DNA of 64,000 bases from Pseudomonas tumuqii (GTDB taxonomy: Bacteria; Pseudomonadota; Gammaproteobacteria; Pseudomonadales; Pseudomonadaceae). The notes below the pieces were generated by a model that was not told where the DNA came from, did not search any database, and saw only the letters and a program-made list of their open reading frames with translations. Location of the stretch: assembly GCF_013184545.1 (NCBI RefSeq), contig NZ_JAAOJA010000008.1, positions 186,001 through 250,000 of the forward strand, written 5' to 3'. Of this stretch, positions 19,669 to 28,091 are shown piece after piece (the first letter of the stretch is position 1; each line of letters starts with the position of its first letter). The position numbers and the translations under genes are program-made.

Positions 19669-20388
19669 ATGGCGAACGTGGGCAGCATTTACCTGATCAG
19701 ACATGGCCAAGCCTCATTCGGCGCCGATGACTACGATGTGTTATCACCCATCGGTATTCGCCAGGCTGAAGTGTTGGGCGCGCACCTGGCTGATCTCGGT
19801 ATTCGCATCGATCGCAGCCTGAGTGGCGCTTTACGCCGCCAACAACACACCGCCAACGCGGCGATGAGCCAGTTGCGCAGCAGCGGTCAGACAATACCCG
19901 ATCTGCAGGTGGATGCCGCCTTCAACGAGTTCGATGCCGACGCGGTGATCCGCAGCCTGCTTCCCGACCTGCTCGACGAAGAACCCGAAGCCCTGCATGT
20001 GTTACGCAACGGGGCGCAGAACCGCGCCGAGTTCCAACGCCTGTTCTCATTGCTGATCGGCCGCTGGATTTCCGGCGAGCACGACCAGTCCGACCTGCAA
20101 AGCTGGCAGGCATTCGTCGAACAGGTCCAGGGTGGGCTGACCCGCCTGCTGCAACAGGCCGATAGCAAACAGAACATCGCAGTCTTCACCTCCGGCGGCA
20201 CCATCACCGCACTGCTGCAGTTGATCACCGGCGTGCCGGCCGCCAAGGCCTTCGAACTGAATTGGCAAATCGTCAACACCTCACTGAGCTGCCTGAAATT
20301 TCGCGGCAGTCAAGTGAGCCTGGCTTCCTTCAACAGCCATGTGCATTTACAGCTGCTGAAGGAGCCGGAACTCATCACCTACCGCTGA
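19669..20388 (+). CDS. Histidine phosphatase family protein (phosphoglycerate-mutase-like)
   Basis: 239-aa protein with the catalytic RHG motif at the N-terminus (IYLIRHGQASFGADDYDVLSPIG) and a second His region (FTSGGTITALLQL in place of the usual SHG), as in branch-1 histidine phosphatases. The substrate is unknown. It opens a plus-strand cluster with an SCP2 protein, an APH-like phosphotransferase and an SDR, which suggests a phosphorylated lipid or acyl-CoA intermediate, although this is inference. The start MANVGSIYL is chosen because the RHG motif then lies about 10 residues in, as usual; in-frame upstream starts overlap the divergent promoter region. Confidence 0.85.
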   Translation: MANVGSIYLIRHGQASFGADDYDVLSPIGIRQAEVLGAHLADLGIRIDRSLSGALRRQQHTANAAMSQLRSSGQTIPDLQVDAAFNEFDADAVIRSLLPDLLDEEPEALHVLRNGAQNRAEFQRLFSLLIGRWISGEHDQSDLQSWQAFVEQVQGGLTRLLQQADSKQNIAVFTSGGTITALLQLITGVPAAKAFELNWQIVNTSLSCLKFRGSQVSLASFNSHVHLQLLKEPELITYR

Positions 20389-20447
20389 GTTCCGGCCTAC
20401 CGCGCCCATAAGGGCACGAGTAAACCCTGAAAACAAAGGAAGACATC

Positions 20448-20759
20448 ATGAGCGTTGCAGACATCATCAATACCATGCAGTCCAAGTTCAACGCCTCTGC
20501 CGCTGCGGGCCTGGACCTGGTGTTCCAGTTCAACATCGAAGACGGTGAGAACCACTACCTGGTAATCAAGGACGGCACCTGCGACGTCCAGCAAGGCGAT
20601 GCCGACAACGCCAATGTGACCCTGATCATGGACAGCGAAACCCTCAAGGGCATCACCAGCGGCGAGACCGATGGCATGCAAGCCTTCATGGGCGGCAAAC
20701 TGCGCGCCGAAGGCGACATGATGCTGGCCATGAAGCTGGGCGAACTGTTCCCGGTCTAA
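20448..20759 (+). CDS. SCP2 sterol-binding domain-containing protein
   Basis: 103-aa single-domain SCP2 fold protein (DLVFQFNIEDGENHYLVIKDG, VTLIMDSETLKGITSGETDGMQAFMGGKLRAEGDM). Family members bind fatty acyl-CoA or other lipids in a hydrophobic tunnel; as a stand-alone bacterial protein its role is not firmly known. AAGGAAG precedes the ATG by about 6 nt. It lies 59 bp after the phosphatase and is followed by a strong terminator, so the two probably form a short transcription unit. Confidence 0.92.
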   Translation: MSVADIINTMQSKFNASAAAGLDLVFQFNIEDGENHYLVIKDGTCDVQQGDADNANVTLIMDSETLKGITSGETDGMQAFMGGKLRAEGDMMLAMKLGELFPV

Positions 20760-20782
20760 GCTTGACTGCAGCAGCCTGAGCG

Positions 20783-20816
20783 AAAAAACCGGAGTCCCGT
20801 ACTCCGGTTTTTTTTC
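20783..20816 (+). terminator. Rho-independent terminator after SCP2 gene
   Basis: Stem aaaaaaccggagt / actccggtttttt with a short cccgt loop, followed by a T run. The A-rich 5' arm could make it bidirectional, but there is no convergent gene. Confidence 0.92.
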
Positions 20817-20916
20817 GCCTGCAGACTTGCCTGCAGCTCGATCAGGCTGCTTGATTAAGCGGCAACACGATCGCCTATAACGGCGTGTATTACTTGTTAC
20901 GGCCAGGGTGCAGCAT

Positions 20917-20935
20917 TAGATTAACCAATAATCTA
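20917..20935 (+). promoter_or_regulatory. Candidate operator: perfect 7-5-7 palindrome upstream of the phosphotransferase gene
   Basis: tagatta-accaa-taatcta is a perfect inverted repeat centred 40 bp before the ATG. It is followed 9 bp later by tataag (20945-20950), a possible -10 box. This position suits a repressor of the TetR or similar dimeric type. No regulator gene is adjacent, and the assignment rests only on symmetry and position. Confidence 0.4.
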
Positions 20936-20965
20936 GGGCACCCATTATAAGTAGAAGGGATAAGC

Positions 20966-22033
20966 ATGGCGCTTACTGACCAGTCCACTCGCATCCGCGA
21001 GGGTGAAGAGCTCGACGCTGCGATCATCGATCCGTACCTCAAGGCGCACATTGCCGGCCTGACTGGCGAGCCACGGATCAGCCAGTTCCCCGGCGGTGCA
21101 TCGAACCTCACCTACCTGATCGAATACCCCGAGAAGGAATTCGTCCTGCGGCGTCCGCCATTTGGCCACAAGGCCAAATCCGCTCACGACATGGGTCGCG
21201 AGTACCGCATTCTCAACCAGCTCTACGAGGCCTTCCCCTACTGCCCGAAAGCCTATGTGCACTGCACGGACGAAGCGGTGATCGGCGCCGAATTCTATGT
21301 AATGGAGCGGGTCAACGGCATCATCCTGCGCTCCGATATGCCGGCCGAGTTGAACCTCGATGCCGACAAGACCCGCCAGCTGTGCAAGAGCTTCATCGAC
21401 AAGATGGTCGAGCTGCACAACGTCGACTACGCCGCCTGCGGTCTCGGCGACCTGGGCAAACCGGAAGGCTATGTAGAGCGCCAGATCGGTGGCTGGGGCG
21501 CGCGCTACGAGAAGGCCCTGACCCCTGACGCGCCACTGTGGGAGCCGGTCAAGGCCTGGCTGAAAGACAAGATGCCGGCCGACCACCCCAAGCCGGCCAT
21601 CGTGCACAACGACTACCGCTTCGACAACGTGATCCTCGACCCGAGCAACCCGATGCAGATCATTGGCGTGCTGGACTGGGAGCTGACCACCATCGGCGAT
21701 CCGCTGATGGATCTGGGCAACACCCTTGCCTACTGGATCGAGGCCGACGATCCGGCGCCGGTGCAAATGATGCGCCGTCAGCCAAGCAATGCACCGGGCA
21801 TGCTGACCCGTCAGGAGTTCGCCGACTACTATGCCGAACGCGCCGGCAAAGAGATCAAGAGCATCGACTTCTACTACACCTACGGCCTGTTCCGCCTGGC
21901 CGGCATCGTGCAGCAGATCTACTACCGCTACTACCACGGCCAGACCCAGGACAAACGCTTCGCCCAGTTCGTTCAAATGAACAAGCTGCTGGAGCAGATG
22001 AGCCTGCAGGTCATCGCCAAGTCGCAGTTGTAA
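20966..22033 (+). CDS. Phosphotransferase family protein, APH-like (ACAD10/11 N-domain / LvaA type)
   Basis: 355-aa kinase-like protein. The Brenner motif IVHNDYRFDNVILDP supplies the catalytic Asp and Mg-binding Asn, and VLDWELTTIGDPLMDLG supplies the DxE/DWE metal site. The N-lobe lysine region is in KEFVLRRPP. This subfamily matches the APH domain of ACAD10/ACAD11 and LvaA of P. putida, which phosphorylates 4-hydroxyacyl-CoA during levulinate catabolism. An acyl-CoA substrate is therefore more likely than an antibiotic. It is followed after 36 bp by an SDR gene with its own terminator. Confidence 0.88.
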   Translation: MALTDQSTRIREGEELDAAIIDPYLKAHIAGLTGEPRISQFPGGASNLTYLIEYPEKEFVLRRPPFGHKAKSAHDMGREYRILNQLYEAFPYCPKAYVHCTDEAVIGAEFYVMERVNGIILRSDMPAELNLDADKTRQLCKSFIDKMVELHNVDYAACGLGDLGKPEGYVERQIGGWGARYEKALTPDAPLWEPVKAWLKDKMPADHPKPAIVHNDYRFDNVILDPSNPMQIIGVLDWELTTIGDPLMDLGNTLAYWIEADDPAPVQMMRRQPSNAPGMLTRQEFADYYAERAGKEIKSIDFYYTYGLFRLAGIVQQIYYRYYHGQTQDKRFAQFVQMNKLLEQMSLQVIAKSQL

Positions 22034-22069
22034 TCGGCCGAACAGGCCTTCAACAGAAAGGAAACGTCC

Positions 22070-22837
22070 ATGTCCAAAACCACACTGTTCGACCTCGACG
22101 GCAAGATCGCCTTCGTCTCCGGCGCCAGCCGCGGTATCGGCGAGGCCATCGCCAAACTGCTGGCCCAGCAAGGCGCCCATGTGATCGTCTCGAGCCGCAA
22201 AATCGACGGTTGCCAGGGCGTCGCCGACGCCATCATCGCCGACGGCGGCAAGGCCACCGCGATTGCCTGCCATATCGGCGAAATGGAGCAGATCAGCAAC
22301 GTGTTCGCGCAAATCCGCGAGCAGTTCGGCCGCCTGGACATCCTGGTCAACAACGCCGCCACCAACCCGCAGTTCGGCAACGTGCTGGAAACCGACCTGT
22401 CGGCCTTCCAGAAGACCGTCGACGTCAACATCCGCGGCTACTACTTCATGTCCATCGAAGGCGGCAAGCTGATGAAGGAAAACGGCGGCGGCAGCATCGT
22501 CAACGTCGCCTCGATCAACGGTGTATCCCCGGGCGAAATGCAGGGCATCTATTCGGTGACCAAGGCCGCCGTGATCAGCATGACCAAGGTCTTCGCCAAG
22601 GAATGCGCGCAGTTCGGCATCCGCTGCAACGCCCTGCTGCCGGGCCTGACCGACACCAAGTTCGCCTCGGCCCTGACCAAGAACGACGCCATCCTCAACT
22701 TGGCCCTGCAACGCATTCCACTCAAGCGCGTGGCCGACCCGAGCGAGATGGCCGGTGCCGTGCTGTACCTGGCCAGCGACGCCTCCAGCTACACCACCGG
22801 CGTGTCACTGAACGTCGACGGCGGCTTCCTGTCCTGA
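22070..22837 (+). CDS. SDR family oxidoreductase
   Basis: 255-aa classical short-chain dehydrogenase. It has a TGxxxGxG-type cofactor loop (VSGASRGIGEAIAKLL), the structural NNAA (ILVNNAATNP), and the catalytic Ser/Tyr/Lys in VNVASINGVSPG and YSVTKAAV. An Arg two residues after the cofactor-strand Ser (IVSSRKIDG) suggests NADPH preference. AGAAAGGAAAC precedes the ATG. Cotranscribed with the phosphotransferase; comparison with LvaD suggests a hydroxyacyl-CoA or hydroxy acid substrate. That is inference. Confidence 0.92.
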   Translation: MSKTTLFDLDGKIAFVSGASRGIGEAIAKLLAQQGAHVIVSSRKIDGCQGVADAIIADGGKATAIACHIGEMEQISNVFAQIREQFGRLDILVNNAATNPQFGNVLETDLSAFQKTVDVNIRGYYFMSIEGGKLMKENGGGSIVNVASINGVSPGEMQGIYSVTKAAVISMTKVFAKECAQFGIRCNALLPGLTDTKFASALTKNDAILNLALQRIPLKRVADPSEMAGAVLYLASDASSYTTGVSLNVDGGFLS

Positions 22838-22854
22838 TAAAGATCGGCGCCACG

Positions 22855-22882
22855 CAAAAAGGGACCTTCGGGTCCCTTTTTG
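22855..22882 (+). terminator. Rho-independent terminator after SDR gene
   Basis: Near-perfect hairpin caaaaagggacc-ttcg-ggtccctttttg with a terminal T tract, 18 bp after the SDR stop. Its symmetry may allow use in both directions with the convergent gene at 22949-23596. Confidence 0.93.
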
Positions 22883-22948
22883 TTTGCGTTCACCCACTAT
22901 CAACCGGGGGAACTCAAGCGGATCTCCGCCTGCCCAACGCACCGCACT

Positions 22949-23596
22949 CTACTGCCAATCCTGCAGCGCCTGTTTGGCCGCCTGGTTCATCGGCTGCGCC
23001 AGCAGGCCGGTCGGCGTCAGGCTGATGCTGTATACCGCCTGATCGGCAATTGGCAGATAGGAGACCCGGCGCGCTTGGGCATCGAACAGGAACAAGTCGT
23101 GCTGGCCCAGGCGCAGCCAGCGCCACAGGTCGATTCCGTAGGGGCTCTGGGCCAGCTCGACCTGGGCCTGCTGGGCCTTCGCCTGTTGCTCGATGGCGAG
23201 GAAACGCCCGGATAGTTTTTCCAGGCGGTAGCCGGGCTCCAGTCCGATCAGTGCAGCGAGCCCCTTCCATTGCAGGAAGCGTACATCCAGCTGCCACAAG
23301 TCCCCCTCCAGCAGCACACTGCGCTCGCTCCCGCTCTCCAGCAGATTGACCCGATAACGTGGGCCGTCAGCCTCGAAGCCCAAGGTCAGCAGCGGCTTGT
23401 CCTCCGGCAACGGGGCATAGCTATACAGGTCGTAGGCCACCAGGCCGATGAAACCGGCCAGGGCCACGAAAGCCAGGCCACAGGTGCCGCGCAACCAGCC
23501 GAGGAACCAGTGGCTATTGAACAGGATTCGCGCGGCAATCAACATCGCCAGCAATGCCAGCAGCGCCGTCGCCCATGCCAGACCGTCGTATTGCAT
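22949..23596 (-). CDS. Conserved inner-membrane protein of unknown function
   Basis: 215 aa, with two hydrophobic helices at about residues 7-25 and 38-57 and a soluble C-terminal domain of about 150 residues rich in beta-like segments (YRVNLLESGSERSVLLEGDLWQLDVRFLQW). I recognise no catalytic motif. It sits beside the TSUP permease and nudC, where P. aeruginosa has a gene of similar size. Some databases name relatives multidrug or cation efflux components, but the sequence shows nothing to support that. Convergent with the SDR gene and divergent from the TSUP gene. Confidence 0.75.
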   Translation of the reverse strand: MQYDGLAWATALLALLAMLIAARILFNSHWFLGWLRGTCGLAFVALAGFIGLVAYDLYSYAPLPEDKPLLTLGFEADGPRYRVNLLESGSERSVLLEGDLWQLDVRFLQWKGLAALIGLEPGYRLEKLSGRFLAIEQQAKAQQAQVELAQSPYGIDLWRWLRLGQHDLFLFDAQARRVSYLPIADQAVYSISLTPTGLLAQPMNQAAKQALQDWQ

Positions 23597-23696
23597 CGAG
23601 TCAGTTCCTTGCCCGTGAAAATGCCGGCATTATGCGCAGCAACCCCGCCAGCGAACAGCAGCTTCGCTGCACAATCAGACACAGGTCGTCTTTTCC

Positions 23697-24482
23697 ATGC
23701 CCTTGCCTTTCGAGCTTGCCGTTGACCCGGCAACCCTAGCCATTCTCGCCCTGGTCGCCTTCGTTGCCGGCTTCATCGATGCCATTGCCGGCGGCGGCGG
23801 CCTGCTGACCATCCCGGCCCTGCTGATGGCCGGCCTGCCGCCGCATCTGGTGCTGGGCACCAACAAACTGTGCGCCACCTTTGGCTCGGCCACCGCCAGC
23901 TACACCTTCTACCGGCGCAAGCTGTTCGCCCCCCTGCCCTGGCGCAATGCGCTGATCGGTACCGCGATCGGCGCCCTGCTGGGCGCCACGCTGGTGCACT
24001 GGCTGCCGGCGGCCTGGCTCAATCAACTGTTGCCGGTCGTGGTATTCGCCTGCGGGCTCTACCTGCTGTTCGGGCGCACCCCGGCGGCACCGCTCAACGC
24101 CGATGCGCCTATTGCCCAGGGCCGGCAGTGGCCGCAAAGCCTCGGCCTGGGCTTCTACGATGGCGTCGCCGGGCCGGGCACCGGGGCATTCTGGACGGTC
24201 AGCAGCCTGCTGCTCTACCCGCTCGATCTGGTGCGCGCCAGTGGCGTGGCGCGCAGCATGAACTTAGTCAGCAACGCCTGTGCCCTGGTGGTATTCATCG
24301 TCGCCGGGCAAGTCGCCTGGTTGCTTGGCATCAGCATGGGCATCGCCCTGATGGCCGGGGCTTTTCTCGGCGCGCGCTCGGCAATCCGCGGCGGCTCGAA
24401 GTTCATCCGCCCGGTGTTCATCCTGGTGGTCTTGGCGCTCGCCGCACGGCTAGCCTGGCAGCACTGGTTCGGGCTTGACTAG
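23697..24482 (+). CDS. TSUP family (TauE/SafE) sulfite/anion exporter-like permease
   Basis: 261-aa polytopic inner-membrane protein with about 8 TM helices in two repeats. Each repeat begins with a Gly-rich signature: [18 protein letters not shown] in the first, and [20 protein letters not shown] in the second. TSUP members move sulfite, sulfoacetate or related anions; the substrate cannot be told here. Its stop codon overlaps the convergent nudC stop by 3 bp. Confidence 0.9.
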   Translation: MPLPFELAVDPATLAILALVAFVAGFIDAIAGGGGLLTIPALLMAGLPPHLVLGTNKLCATFGSATASYTFYRRKLFAPLPWRNALIGTAIGALLGATLVHWLPAAWLNQLLPVVVFACGLYLLFGRTPAAPLNADAPIAQGRQWPQSLGLGFYDGVAGPGTGAFWTVSSLLLYPLDLVRASGVARSMNLVSNACALVVFIVAGQVAWLLGISMGIALMAGAFLGARSAIRGGSKFIRPVFILVVLALAARLAWQHWFGLD

Positions 24483-25309
24483 ACCAACAGCGACGGCGCC
24501 GGCAGCCCTAGCCGCTGCGCCACATAGACGTCGATCAGGTAGCGGGCGATCGAGCGTGGCGCCGGCAAGGGCGGCAACTGGTGCACACTGAACCACTGCG
24601 CATCCTCGATCTCGTCGGCCTGCATGACGATCTCGCCAGCCGCATATTCGGCATGGAAGCCGAGCATCAGCGAATGCGGGAATGGCCAGCCCTGGCTCCC
24701 CAGGTACTGCAGGTTCTTGATCTCGACCCCGACCTCTTCGTGCACCTCACGCGCCACGCACTGTTCGACCGACTCGCCCGCCTCGACGAAACCGGCCAGG
24801 GTGCTGTAGACGCCGGGGACGAAACGCGGCGATCGGGCCAGGAGGATTTCATCGCCGCGGGTGACCAACACGATCATGCTCGGCGACAGGCGCGGATAGT
24901 GGTGCAGCTCGCAACGCGGGCAATGCATCGCGCGCTCGCCGGGAAAATGCTCCATCGGCTCGCCACAACTGCCGCAAAACCGGTGCTGGCGCGCCCAGGT
25001 GCCGATCTGCGTCGCGTAGCCGAGCATCTTGAAGGTGTCGGCATCGCCTTGCAGCATGAACTGGCGCAGGCTTTGCCAGCTGCAAGCGGGCATATCGACC
25101 GGCTGCTGCAACTCCAGCAGGTAGATGGCATCGCCGTCGAAATGACCGATGCCATGTTCGGCCAGAATCGGCAATTCCTGCTTTTTCAGCCATTCGCGGG
25201 GAAACAACACGCCGTTGCTGTCCGCCAGAAACTGCTGCCGGCAATGCACCAGGGCCCAGCCACCGGGCTGCTGGCTGTCGAGTAAGGCGGGCTGCCAACG
25301 CTGGGTCAT
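24479..25309 (-). CDS. nudC: NAD(+)/NADH diphosphatase NudC (RNA deNADding enzyme)
   Basis: 276 aa. A zinc ribbon ([20 protein letters not shown] and a fourth Cys) is followed by a perfect Nudix box ([20 protein letters not shown], ending VGV) and the NudC-specific [15 protein letters not shown] motif, here [14 protein letters not shown]. It hydrolyses NADH/NAD+ to NMN(H) and AMP and removes NAD caps from RNA. Its ATG lies directly after the fimL stop with no gap, so it is expected to be cotranscribed and possibly coupled, as in P. aeruginosa. Confidence 0.95.
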   Translation of the reverse strand: MTQRWQPALLDSQQPGGWALVHCRQQFLADSNGVLFPREWLKKQELPILAEHGIGHFDGDAIYLLELQQPVDMPACSWQSLRQFMLQGDADTFKMLGYATQIGTWARQHRFCGSCGEPMEHFPGERAMHCPRCELHHYPRLSPSMIVLVTRGDEILLARSPRFVPGVYSTLAGFVEAGESVEQCVAREVHEEVGVEIKNLQYLGSQGWPFPHSLMLGFHAEYAAGEIVMQADEIEDAQWFSVHQLPPLPAPRSIARYLIDVYVAQRLGLPAPSLLV

Positions 25310-26989
25310 TTATGCGGCTACCGGTAAGCCAAGGGCGCGCACGCTGTCGGCGGCCAGGTCGAGCACGCTGGGCTGGGTTTCCGGGCGCATTACCGCGCCC
25401 GCTTCCAGATAGTATTCGAGACTGCTGAGTGCGTCGGCAAGGGTTTCCAGCATCTGTTCGGAAGGCATCTTGGGCGCTTCGAACATCTGCGTCTGGATGT
25501 ATTCGGCGCAGGCGCCGACCAGCGCGGCCGCCCGCTCCTGGCCGAGAAACCACAGGCCGCCGCGCACCGCCTGCAGGCTGAACGGCACATTGGACAGGTG
25601 CATGCGGTCGCCGTCGGCCTCCAGGTAGGCAGTGATCGCGCGCTTGGCCAGCGCCAGGCCACCGCGGGCCTCATCGACCACGACAATGCGTGCCTCGTTG
25701 AGCTGGTAGTAGGCGAAGGATTCGAGCTCCTTGTCCGGCGCCAGCTGCCCGGCACTGCTGTCTCGTCGTTCGCCGCGTTCCAGGCTGGCGACCATCCCTT
25801 CGACATAGAGCACGGCGTCGGCCAGCTTGAGCAGTTCCTCCTGTTGCGGGGCACGCGCCTCGCTCCAGACTGCAACCGTTTGCAGTTGCGCATTCAGCGC
25901 ATTGCCCGCCGAACTGAGGCCGACCATGCCCAGGGTCTTGCTCAGCTTGCCGAGCACTGCATGCAGATTGCCGAGGCTTTCAGCCTGCACCGTGCCCCGC
26001 TCGATCAGGTCGAGCATGTCCTTGACGCTGGTCAGCTCTTCGCGAATAGCCGAACTCAGCGAGCGCATGACCGCCTGCCCGGGGCCGGCCAGGCGCTGGT
26101 ATTCCTCCTCCAGCAGGTGATCGGTGAATGGCAGCGAGGTCAGGCCAAACAGCTCGCGGACAGGCGTGGCCACAGGTCCGCGGCTGTCGGCCAGGGCCAC
26201 CAGATAGAGCAGTTCCTTGAGCAGGCTGCGCGGCGTCTCGTGCTGGCTGTTGGCAAGTATTTGCTTGAGTTCGCGATCGATCCGCGAGAACAGTTGCTTG
26301 CGCGACTTGCGCGCCAATAGCTGACCCTCGAGTTGCGCCTCGACAGCCGCCGCGCCGATCCAGCACAGACGGCCCCGCGGCTCGTTGGCATACAGCGTGT
26401 CCAGGCGTGCCATGGCTCGGCCCATCAGTTTCAGGCTGGCCTGCGGATTCTGCTCGCGCATGAAACCGAGCAAGCCCACCTGATACATCTGGCGCAAGCG
26501 TCGCCCTTCGATTTCCTTGGCTGCCGCGTCCAGCGCCGCTGGCGCGGTACGTGGGCGCACATGGTCGAGGCGCACACTGAAGAAGAAGCTTTCCGGCAGC
26601 GCCGGCTGGCCGCCGGCCTGGCGCAGGTCATTGATCGCCGGCAGCAGCAACTCGGGCATTTCCTGGCGGTGTACGTCGACGCTTTCCAGATAACGGCGCA
26701 GTACATGCAGCGCGTTACTCAGCGCCGAGAGCTGCACATCGCGCTCCTCGCCGGCGCCGGCGGGAATATCGGTGGCTTGTTCGAGCACTTCCTGAGCGAG
26801 CAGCTCGGCACCGGTCAACTCAACCAGATTGAGCGTACCGCGGACTTGATGCAGGCTTTCCACCGCCTGTTGCAGCAAGCTGCCGTTATGTCGCTCGGCA
26901 ATGAAATGCTCGAGACTCGACTCGGCCTCCTCCATGGTGGTGAACAGTTCGTTACGCACCAAACTGAGTGACGTGGCTCCAGAAACCAT
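25310..26989 (-). CDS. fimL: Virulence/motility regulator FimL (ChpA N-terminal homologue)
   Basis: 559 aa, the size of P. aeruginosa FimL, and located beside nudC exactly as there. It is homologous to the N-terminal region of ChpA and largely helical, with Hpt-like bundles but no kinase domain. FimL connects FimV/PilY1-type polar assembly to adenylate cyclase CyaB, and so to cAMP, Vfr and type IV pilus twitching. An Hpt-like stretch HQVRGTL occurs at residues 47-53 (His47). The start ATG has GGGAGG 11 nt upstream. It probably forms an operon with nudC. Confidence 0.9.
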   Translation of the reverse strand: MVSGATSLSLVRNELFTTMEEAESSLEHFIAERHNGSLLQQAVESLHQVRGTLNLVELTGAELLAQEVLEQATDIPAGAGEERDVQLSALSNALHVLRRYLESVDVHRQEMPELLLPAINDLRQAGGQPALPESFFFSVRLDHVRPRTAPAALDAAAKEIEGRRLRQMYQVGLLGFMREQNPQASLKLMGRAMARLDTLYANEPRGRLCWIGAAAVEAQLEGQLLARKSRKQLFSRIDRELKQILANSQHETPRSLLKELLYLVALADSRGPVATPVRELFGLTSLPFTDHLLEEEYQRLAGPGQAVMRSLSSAIREELTSVKDMLDLIERGTVQAESLGNLHAVLGKLSKTLGMVGLSSAGNALNAQLQTVAVWSEARAPQQEELLKLADAVLYVEGMVASLERGERRDSSAGQLAPDKELESFAYYQLNEARIVVVDEARGGLALAKRAITAYLEADGDRMHLSNVPFSLQAVRGGLWFLGQERAAALVGACAEYIQTQMFEAPKMPSEQMLETLADALSSLEYYLEAGAVMRPETQPSVLDLAADSVRALGLPVAA

Positions 26990-27039
26990 GCGCTAGTGCG
27001 CCTCCCGCGCCGGTAGAGAAGACAGTGGCATAGGTTGCA

Positions 27040-27861
27040 TCAGTCGGCGAACTCCGGCTTTTGCTTGCTCATGTGCGCGGCCATGGCCACGCGCAAGTCA
27101 ACCGATTGCAACATCGCCGCATTCCAGGTGGCGATGTACTCGAGGCCATCGTCAACCCGATGGTCGCGCATGTAGCGAATCATTTCCTTGGTGCCACGCA
27201 CCGCCACCGGGGATTTGGCGGCAATCTCATGAGCAATGCCCATCACCCCGTCGAGCAGCGCGGTGGGGTCCGCGAAGGTGCGATTGACCAGGCCGATACT
27301 GCGCGCTTCTTCACCGCCGATGGTACGCCCGGTGAAGGCCAGCTCGCGCATCATGCCGTCGCCAATGATCCGTGGCAGGCGTTGCAGGGTGCCGACATCG
27401 GCGGCCATGCCGATGTCGATTTCCTTGATCGAGAACTGCGCGTCGACCGTCGCGTAGCGCATGTCGCAGGCCGCGATCAGGTCGATGGCGCCGCCCAGGC
27501 AGTAACCCTGGATCGCCGCCAGCACCGGCTTGCGGCACTGGTCGACGGCATTGAACGAGGCTTGCAGCTCGAGGATCTTGCGCCGCAGCTTTTCCGCATT
27601 GCGGCCGACATCCGGGCCCATCTGGCTGCCAAGCTGGGCCAGCATCATCAGGTCGATACCGGAGGAAAAATGCTTGCCGGCCCCCGACAGCACCACCACC
27701 CGCACCTCGTCCGTGACGTCGATCCAGCGGAAGATCTCGATGATCTCCGTCCAGAAATCGGCGTTCATGGCGTTGATCTTTTCCGGGCGGTTGATCACCA
27801 CGCGGGCGATCTTGTCTGCCAACTCGACACTAAAGGCTTGGTAGTCGGACACGGCAGTCAT
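27040..27861 (-). CDS. Crotonase/enoyl-CoA hydratase family, delta3,5-delta2,4-dienoyl-CoA isomerase-like
   Basis: 273-aa crotonase. The oxyanion-hole segments HFSSGIDLMML and IQGYCLGGAIDLIAACD are present. IKEIDIGMAADVGTLQRLP carries the acidic residues characteristic of dienoyl-CoA isomerase (ECH1) rather than hydratase. It would isomerise 3,5-dienoyl-CoA in the beta-oxidation of odd-position unsaturated fatty acids. ATG 27861 is used; a TTG at 27873 is the alternative. It lies 50 bp upstream of fimL in the same orientation. Start choice is uncertain because GAGG lies immediately before the ATG. Confidence 0.9.
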   Translation of the reverse strand: MTAVSDYQAFSVELADKIARVVINRPEKINAMNADFWTEIIEIFRWIDVTDEVRVVVLSGAGKHFSSGIDLMMLAQLGSQMGPDVGRNAEKLRRKILELQASFNAVDQCRKPVLAAIQGYCLGGAIDLIAACDMRYATVDAQFSIKEIDIGMAADVGTLQRLPRIIGDGMMRELAFTGRTIGGEEARSIGLVNRTFADPTALLDGVMGIAHEIAAKSPVAVRGTKEMIRYMRDHRVDDGLEYIATWNAAMLQSVDLRVAMAAHMSKQKPEFAD

Positions 27862-28091
27862 CCTCAGCAACAAACGGCGCGCACGCGCACAGAGACATTC
27901 TTGTGATTACAGCCGGGCAACTATAACAAGCACGGCATAAATGTCGATGCCGGCCTCTGTGACGCAGAACACGCCATTGGACTTAAGCAGCGTTTTGACT
28001 GTTGGCGGTAACCACTTGATCTAGCGAAGATAGTCCGGCATTGCCGGTGACGACTGGCGAGCCGTCCAAGCGACGACGCGCCAGTCGCGCC

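Noticed and set aside
28051..28087. cgactggcg / cgccagtcg inverted repeat just after ldcA
   Set aside because: The 9-bp arms have a long loop and no T run on the minus strand; too weak to call a terminator.
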